A stretch of DNA of 64,000 bases from Caulobacteraceae bacterium UBA3198 (GTDB lineage Bacteria; Pseudomonadota; Alphaproteobacteria; Caulobacterales; Caulobacteraceae): positions 225,472-289,471 of the forward strand of contig DEWY01000010.1 of assembly GCA_002363865.1 (NCBI GenBank), read 5' to 3'. Below, piece by piece: positions 59,119-64,000 of the stretch. Position numbers and translations under genes: made by a program. The notes beneath the pieces are model-generated. The model saw only the letters and a program-made list of their open reading frames with translations. It was not told the DNA's origin and made no database searches. Positions within the stretch are counted from its first letter, which is position 1. The number at the start of each line of letters is the position of its first letter.

Positions 59119-60219
59119 TCAGGCGGTGCGCAGGGCTTGATCATCGCCGGCGTACCAGCGGCCGAAGCGGTTGGCGAGGAACCGGTCGAGCGGAATGTCC
59201 TCCTGGCGGATGAAGCCGCGGGGCGGCAGGTCGCCCTCGGCCAGCATGTCGGCCACGGCGCAGACCGAGGCCGCCGTGGTGATCTGGATAGCGCTCTTCT
59301 GGGTCCCGGCCACCGGCTGGGCGTAGATCTTGTTCACATAGGTTTCCTGCATCAGGGCGCCGGCCTTCATGCCGCTGACGGTGACGAAGACGATGACCAC
59401 GTCCTGCATCGTGGCCGGCACCGCATGTTCGAGGATGTCCTTCAGCAGGTCCCGGCGGTGGCGCAGGCCTAGATCATCCAGCAGGGTCCGCATGACGCCT
59501 GCGTGGCCCGGATAGCGGATGGTGCGATAGTTGAGATTGCGCACCTTGCCGGCCAGGGTCTCGCACAGGCTGCCCAGGCCGCCGGAGGTGTTGAAAGCCT
59601 CATAGGCCACCCCGTCGAGGGCGAACTCCTCCAGCCCCTCCAGGGCGGCCACCTCCTGGCGGCGGCCCTGGACGATGGCCTCACAGGGCTCGCAATACTC
59701 GTTGATCACCCCCTCGGTGCTCCAGGTGAGATTGTAGTTCAGCCCATTGGTGGGATAGCGCGGCAGGGCGCCGACCCGCAGGCGCACCTCGTGCAGGTCA
59801 TCGAACCGGCGGGCCATGTCGCTGGCCACGATGGAGATGAAGCCCGGCGCCAGGCCGCACTGGGGGATGAAGGCGCTGTCGGCGTCCTGCGCCAGGGCGC
59901 GCACCTCCCGGGTCGAGGCGACGTCTTCGGTCAGATCCAGATAGTGGGCTCCGGCGATCTTCACCGCCCGGGCGATGGGCACGGTGAGCTGGTAGGGGGC
60001 GGCGCTGATAACGGCGAAGGCGCCGTCCAGGGCATCGGCCAGGGCTGCAGAGTCGCTGACATCGACGCTGATCCGCTCGACCCCGTCGCCGGCCGGCAGG
60101 GCCGCTAGATGCGCCGCATCACGGTCCAGCACGGCGACCTGGTAGGCGCCTGAGGCCCGCAACATGTCGGCGATCGCCGACCCGATCTTCCCGGCCCCAA
60201 CCACGGCGATTTTACGCAT
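59119..60219 (-). CDS. Saccharopine dehydrogenase family protein
   Basis: 366 residues. The start MRKIAVVGAGKIGSAIADML is an NAD(P) Rossmann motif; HYLDLTEDVASTREVRALA and PQCGLAPGFISIVA follow, as in bacterial saccharopine-dehydrogenase/carboxynorspermidine-synthase relatives. Paired with an ALDH7-type gene it likely releases aminoadipate semialdehyde from saccharopine in lysine breakdown. A lysine-ketoglutarate reductase gene to form saccharopine is not seen in the window, so the upstream step is open. Confidence 0.88.
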   Translation of the reverse strand: MRKIAVVGAGKIGSAIADMLRASGAYQVAVLDRDAAHLAALPAGDGVERISVDVSDSAALADALDGAFAVISAAPYQLTVPIARAVKIAGAHYLDLTEDVASTREVRALAQDADSAFIPQCGLAPGFISIVASDMARRFDDLHEVRLRVGALPRYPTNGLNYNLTWSTEGVINEYCEPCEAIVQGRRQEVAALEGLEEFALDGVAYEAFNTSGGLGSLCETLAGKVRNLNYRTIRYPGHAGVMRTLLDDLGLRHRRDLLKDILEHAVPATMQDVVIVFVTVSGMKAGALMQETYVNKIYAQPVAGTQKSAIQITTAASVCAVADMLAEGDLPPRGFIRQEDIPLDRFLANRFGRWYAGDDQALRTA

Positions 60220-60327
60220 GACCCTCTCCCTCCCGGATGTTCGTCCTCACGCTCGGCGAGAGTCGCGTCGCGCTCAATTGCCATTTCGGCATAAGTCGAC
60301 CATTGTTTCGGCGTTCTGCCGCAAACT

Positions 60328-60765
60328 ATGGGCGATCTGATGGATGACCTGGACCAGCACCTGCTCGCCCGCCTGCAGGAGAACGCCCGGGCGCCGGTGG
60401 CGGAGCTGGCGCGCAGCCTGGGTCTGTCGCGCACGACGGTTCAGAGCCGGATCGCCCGGCTGGAGCGGCGCGGCGTCATCGCCGGCTATGCGGTGCGCAC
60501 CTCCCAGGCCTACGAAGAGGCCCAGATCCACGCCTTCGTCATGCTCACGGTTCAGCCCAAGGCCGCCGGCCTCGTGGCTGGTGCCATGCGCAGGATGCCG
60601 GGGGTCCGGCGGCTGCAGTCGGTGAGCGGCGTCTTCGATCTGATCGCCACGGTCTCGGCGCCCGACGTGGCGGCCATGGACGCCCTGATTGATGAGATCG
60701 GCGGGCTGGAGGGGGTGGAACGGACCAATTCCTCCATCGTGCTGTCGACCAAGTTCGAACGCTAG
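60328..60765 (+). CDS. Lrp/AsnC family transcriptional regulator
   Basis: 145 residues (or 141 from ATG 60340). The N-terminal HTH is LDQHLLARLQENARAPVAEL and LGLSRTTVQSRIARLERRG; the C-terminal RAM ligand domain has IHAFVMLTVQPK and SGVFDLIATV. It is divergent from the lysine-catabolism pair across 108 bases that must hold both promoters, so it is the likely lysine- or intermediate-responsive regulator of that operon and of itself. Confidence 0.92.
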   Translation: MGDLMDDLDQHLLARLQENARAPVAELARSLGLSRTTVQSRIARLERRGVIAGYAVRTSQAYEEAQIHAFVMLTVQPKAAGLVAGAMRRMPGVRRLQSVSGVFDLIATVSAPDVAAMDALIDEIGGLEGVERTNSSIVLSTKFER

Positions 60766-60842
60766 GGCGCGCCCCGGATCGGATCATCCCGGAACTCTCC
60801 GGCGCGCCTGCGGATTGCAGGTCGGTCAGAGAGGGACCCGCC

Positions 60843-61841
60843 ATGACCGACGACAAAGCCAAGACCCCCGAAGCCGACGCCTTCCGCGACGCCGCCGAGC
60901 GCGTGGCGCAGGATCAGCGCGACATCCAGAAGGGGATCGACCGCCAGGACCAGAACGCCCAGGGATCCGATGCGCCCAAGGCCATGCAGGCTGGGGCCAG
61001 GACCTATCCCGCGCCTCCGCTACCGCAGCAGCACCTGAAGAAGCCTGGGCGTGAGGCCGACCTCGAACTTGAGCCCATGTGCGACGCGCCCTTCTACCGC
61101 GGCTCCGGGAAGCTGGAGGGGTGCGCCGCCCTGATCACCGGGGCCGATTCCGGCATCGGGCGCGCCGTGGCCATCCTCTACGCCCGCGAAGGCTGCGACG
61201 TGGCCATCGGCTATCTCAATGAGGATGAGGACGCCCGCGCCACCCAGGCGGCTGTGGAGAAGGAGGGCCGCAGGGCCATCCTGCTGCCCGGCGACGTGGC
61301 CGATCCGGCCTATGCCCGCCACGCGGTGGCCCAGACCCTGGAGGCCTTTGGCCGGCTGGACGTTCTGGTGAACAACGCCGCCTTCCAGGAGCATGCCGGA
61401 GATCTGGAGCAGATCACCGACGCTCATTTCGACCGCACCCTGAAGACCAATCTCTACGGCTATTTCTACATGGCCCGGGCGGCGGTTCCGCACATGAAGC
61501 CTGGCGGGGCCATTCTGATGACCGGCTCCGTCGTCGGCCTGCAGGGCGCCGGAGAGTTGCTCGACTACGGCATGACCAAGGGCGGCATCCACGCCTTTGC
61601 AAGGTCCCTGTCGGCTCAGCTGATCCCCAAGGGCATCCGCGTGAATGTGGTCGCGCCAGGCCCGGTCTGGACGCCCCTGAACCCCGCCGATCGTCCAGAT
61701 GTCAGCAAGTTCGGAGGCGGCGTTCCCATGGGCCGCCCGGCCCAGCCCGAGGAGTTGGCGCCGGCCTATGTCTTCCTGGCGTCCCCCCAGATGTCGAGCT
61801 ACATCACAGGTGAGATCCTGCCGGTCATCGGCGGCTACTGA
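60843..61841 (+). CDS. SDR family oxidoreductase (YghA-like)
   Basis: 332 residues. A polar N-terminal extension of about 85 residues (charged, low complexity) precedes a classical SDR domain: LITGADSGIGRAVAIL, the VNNAAFQ motif, Ser in MTGSVVGLQ and active-site YGMTKGG. The layout matches YghA/YdaD-type stress-associated SDRs, often described as glucose-1-dehydrogenase-like; the substrate is unproven. It has its own ribosome site GAGAGGGA. Confidence 0.9.
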   Translation: MTDDKAKTPEADAFRDAAERVAQDQRDIQKGIDRQDQNAQGSDAPKAMQAGARTYPAPPLPQQHLKKPGREADLELEPMCDAPFYRGSGKLEGCAALITGADSGIGRAVAILYAREGCDVAIGYLNEDEDARATQAAVEKEGRRAILLPGDVADPAYARHAVAQTLEAFGRLDVLVNNAAFQEHAGDLEQITDAHFDRTLKTNLYGYFYMARAAVPHMKPGGAILMTGSVVGLQGAGELLDYGMTKGGIHAFARSLSAQLIPKGIRVNVVAPGPVWTPLNPADRPDVSKFGGGVPMGRPAQPEELAPAYVFLASPQMSSYITGEILPVIGGY

Positions 61842-61870
61842 CCCTGAAAAAGCATTCCGAAAGACGCGCC

Positions 61871-62965
61871 TTGGCCGACTCTGAACAGTCATCCGCCCCC
61901 CCTGCTCCCCGGAGCGGCTCGGTGTCGCCCACCTTCGTGCGCCGCGTGCTCTTCCTGGTGGGCGTGGGCTTGGTGCTGCTGGTCGCCTGGCAGCTGATCG
62001 ACGTCATGCTGTTGGTGTTCGGCGCCATTCTGGTGGCCGTCCTGCTGCGCGCCCTGGGCGATCCGATCCACAAGCTGACACCGCTGAACGAAGGTCTGTC
62101 CCTGCTGGCGGCCGGCCTGCTGATCATCAGCCTGCTGTCGGCGGCCGGCTGGCTGTTTGGCGCCACCGTGGCTGAGCAGGTGCAGGAGCTTGTCGACAGC
62201 CTGCCCAAGTCGGCCGAGGAGCTTCAGGCCCGCCTGGCCCAATTTCCCCTGCCGCCCGATTTCATGGCCCAGGTCCAGTCCTTCGACCTGGCCTCGGCCC
62301 GCGAGGCGGCCGGGCCGATCCAGAGCATCCTCGGGCGGGTGGGCGGTTACGCCATGACCGTGGCCGGGGCGGTGACCAATCTGGTGGTGGTGATCTTCGC
62401 CGGCATCTATCTGGCCATCAGCCCGGGCCAGTCCCGGGACGGCCTGCTCAGCCTGGTGCCGTCCGGTCCGCGGGAGCCCATGCGCCACGCCCTGAACGTG
62501 TCTGGCGTGGCCTTGCGCCGCTGGCTGCTCGGCCAGTTCGTCTCCATGACCATCGTCGGCGTGCTGACCTGGATTGGCGTGTCGATCATCGGCCTGCCAT
62601 CGCCGGTGGCGCTTGGCCTGTTTGCAGCCATCGCCGCCTTCGTCCCTATTGTCGGGCCGGTGGTCTCGGTGATCCCGGCCATCATGCTGGCCCTGCAGGA
62701 AGGGCCGATGATGGTGGTCTGGGCCATCCTGGTCTATGTCATCGTGCAGCAGGTGGAGAGCAATCTCACCTATCCGCTGATCCAGAAGCAGGCTGTCGCC
62801 CTGCCGCCGGCGCTCACCCTGTTCGCGGTGCTCGGCTTCGGGGTCCTGTTCGGACCCCTGGGCGTCATCTTCGCCGCCCCTCTGCTGGTGGTGCTCTTCG
62901 TGATGGTGAAGATACTCTACATCCGCAACACCCTGGGCGACCCCGCCCACGTGCCGGGGGAATAG
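61871..62965 (+). CDS. AI-2E/PerM family membrane transporter
   Basis: 364 residues from TTG 61871 (GTG 61922 is an alternative). About eight membrane helices, with VVVIFAGIYLAISPGQSRDG near residue 175, the FVPIVGPVVSVIPAIMLAL segment near 255 and PLIQKQAVALPPAL near 303, identify the AI-2E transporter family (PF01594). Members export signals or balance ions such as Na+; TqsA exports autoinducer 2. Assignment to a specific substrate is not possible. Confidence 0.9.
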   Translation: MADSEQSSAPPAPRSGSVSPTFVRRVLFLVGVGLVLLVAWQLIDVMLLVFGAILVAVLLRALGDPIHKLTPLNEGLSLLAAGLLIISLLSAAGWLFGATVAEQVQELVDSLPKSAEELQARLAQFPLPPDFMAQVQSFDLASAREAAGPIQSILGRVGGYAMTVAGAVTNLVVVIFAGIYLAISPGQSRDGLLSLVPSGPREPMRHALNVSGVALRRWLLGQFVSMTIVGVLTWIGVSIIGLPSPVALGLFAAIAAFVPIVGPVVSVIPAIMLALQEGPMMVVWAILVYVIVQQVESNLTYPLIQKQAVALPPALTLFAVLGFGVLFGPLGVIFAAPLLVVLFVMVKILYIRNTLGDPAHVPGE

Positions 62966-62976
62966 GGCGCGCCACG

Positions 62977-63007
62977 AAAAAGCCCGCCGCAGGGTCTGCG
63001 GCGGGCT
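62977..63007. terminator. Bidirectional terminator between convergent genes
   Basis: A 12-base stem AGCCCGCCGCAG/CTGCGGCGGGCT with loop GGT. On the minus strand it is followed by TTTTT, giving a strong intrinsic terminator for the DUF4142 gene; on the plus strand, where only CTGT follows, it is weaker but sits 11 bases after the AI-2E gene stop. Confidence 0.85.
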
Positions 63008-63031
63008 CTGTCGTCTCGCAGGCGCTAGGCC

Positions 63032-63631
63032 CTACTGGTCCGTGGCGGCCTCCAGGGCGCGGGCGCGCTCCAGATGGGTGCGCAGCTTGGGAACCATCTC
63101 CCCGGCGAAGGCCGCAAGTTCCGGGTGGTCGGCATTGTCGGCGAAGCCCTCGTGCAGGGTGATCGCCTCCTGGTGGGCGGCGACCTGCTGTTCGGCGAAG
63201 ACCCGGTCGAACTCGGCGCCGTCGGCGGCGCGCAGATTGTCGATCAGGCCCTGGCGACGCTCATCCATTTCCGTGGGGATGGTTTCGCCAGCCGCCCGGG
63301 CCAGGCCCGTCATGCGTTCGGCCGCGGCGGTGTGGTCGCTCACCAGCATTTCGCCCAGGGCCTTGGTCTCGGCGCTGACGCCACGCTCCTGGGCCATGCG
63401 GCCAGCCTCGATCTCGTACATGTCGCCGATGGCGGCGTTGTCCACATAGCCCTCCAGGGTGTTGGCCCCCAGGGTCGCCGCCGAGGTCTGCCCGACCACG
63501 GCGGACGTGGCGTCCTGGGCCGCGTTGACCGGCTCGGTCTGGCCCACGGCGGTGTCATTGGCCCCGTCGCCACAGGCGGCCAGACCCAGCAGGCCAGCCG
63601 CGCCGACGGTCGCAATCAGATAGCGCTTCAT
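63032..63631 (-). CDS. DUF4142 domain lipoprotein
   Basis: 199 residues. The lipoprotein signal ends LLGLAACGDG, with Cys near residue 20, followed by a 35-residue low-complexity linker and a four-helix DUF4142 domain (YVDNAAIGDMYEIEAGRMA, LGEMLVSDHTAAAERM, EQQVAAHQEAITLHEGFA). The family is ferritin-like in fold and often stress-induced; function unknown. The start MKRYLIATVG has GAGGGAG upstream; the longer frame to 63784 is not supported. The 277 bases before the next start hold no gene on the minus strand. Confidence 0.88.
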   Translation of the reverse strand: MKRYLIATVGAAGLLGLAACGDGANDTAVGQTEPVNAAQDATSAVVGQTSAATLGANTLEGYVDNAAIGDMYEIEAGRMAQERGVSAETKALGEMLVSDHTAAAERMTGLARAAGETIPTEMDERRQGLIDNLRAADGAEFDRVFAEQQVAAHQEAITLHEGFADNADHPELAAFAGEMVPKLRTHLERARALEAATDQ

Positions 63632-63848
63632 GTTCAGCTCCCTCAATTGATCGAGGGGAAATCCACGGGGGCGCAGAAGGGTTCCACGGCGCCGCACGTC
63701 CGTCCCAGACCGGCGACACGCGCCGATCAGACCTGCAGGCTTGGGAAGAAGTGGCGCGCCCGGAACGATGCGAGCGCCAAACACACCCCGCTACACACTA
63801 ACCTGTTGTTTTTCTGCAAATAGCTGAATTAACAGTGCAAATTGACTA

Positions 63849-63876
63849 TTGACTGCTGGCAAAGGCGATGTAAATC
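63849..63876 (+). promoter_or_regulatory. Candidate promoter for the right-edge gene
   Basis: TTGACT (63849-63854), a 16-base spacer and TAAATC (63871-63876) lie in an AT-richer stretch unlike the surrounding high-GC DNA. The -35 hexamer is part of a tandem TTGACTATTGACTG. The -10 match is weak. Confidence 0.3.
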
Positions 63877-63908
63877 GCGATGAAATCAAGGGTGAATAAG
63901 GGGGTTCC

Positions 63909-64000
63909 GTGGGCCGTAGGCGAAGCGCTGGCAACGAGCGTTTGGGCGAATACCTTCAGCGCAAGGCGGGCGGGATTATTGAGGTGGCGCCGGTTCTCCG
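63909..64000 (+). CDS. Start of a gene cut by the window end
   Basis: From GTG 63909, with AAGGGGG about seven bases upstream, the frame is open to the window end (30 codons: GRRRSAGNERLGEYLQRKAG then GIIEVAPVLR). A second frame from ATG 63880 is also open, but the candidate promoter would place its start before the transcript. The product is not recognised. Confidence 0.4.
   Translation, partial: MGRRRSAGNERLGEYLQRKAGGIIEVAPVL

Noticed and set aside
60764..60825. GGCGCGCC inverted pair after the Lrp gene as a terminator
   Set aside because: Both copies are self-palindromic eight-mers 25 or more bases apart with no T run, expected by chance in such GC-rich DNA.

Overview
The window is high-GC, densely coding DNA from an alphaproteobacterium, most likely a member of the Caulobacterales (Caulobacter/Phenylobacterium type). 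The evidence is the phoR-pstCAB-phoU-phoB order next to a LovK/LovR blue-light pair, an RTX protein with its own type I secretion genes inside a polysaccharide locus, and frequent GTG/TTG starts with ATGA or TGATG gene overlaps. Species cannot be fixed from sequence reading alone. No rRNA, tRNA, CRISPR array or insertion sequence was seen, and no gene-free stretch exceeds about 280 bases.

Layout. 1-7 kb: a truncated GNAT gene, a tyrosine-phosphatase-like gene, then a lipid A/LPS core operon (MsbA-like exporter, DUF374 acyltransferase, a CDF zinc transporter, waaA, lpxK). 6.8-9.4 kb: a kinase-like phosphotransferase and purD. 9.4-16 kb: the phosphate regulon phoR-pstC-pstA-pstB-phoU-phoB on the minus strand, with Pho-box-like repeats before phoR and before pstC; pstS is absent. 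16-18 kb: lovK-lovR and a SemiSWEET transporter. 18-21 kb: a TPR/GT41 (SPINDLY-type) glycosyltransferase, then a small membrane protein plus XRE regulator behind two matched palindromes.

21-57.4 kb is one large cell-surface glycan region. It holds a CDP-deoxysugar operon (rfbF, rfbG, C-methyltransferase, RmlC-like epimerase, acyltransferase, reductase, CmcI-like methyltransferase), two sulfotransferases, an M23 lipoprotein, many glycosyltransferases, a lipid-linked-sugar set (GtrB-like GT2, SMR-type flippase, GT-C-like protein), a GNAT/PIG-L pair and a Wzm/Wzt-type ABC exporter. In its middle sits a 623-residue RTX protein with HlyD and ABC secretion genes, an arrangement resembling the Caulobacter S-layer (rsaADE) plus smooth-LPS locus. 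Three proteins in this region share a roughly 38-residue tandem repeat, and one of them is a catalysis-free copy of the N-terminal half of another.

57.4-64 kb: a cluster of palindromic repeats, a lysine-catabolism-type pair (ALDH7-like and saccharopine-dehydrogenase-like) divergent from an Lrp regulator, an SDR, an AI-2E-family membrane protein, a DUF4142 lipoprotein, and the start of a gene running off the window. The least described features are the 38-residue repeat module and its stand-alone paralogue, the twin-palindrome membrane/XRE pair, and a palindrome family that supplies gene ends.
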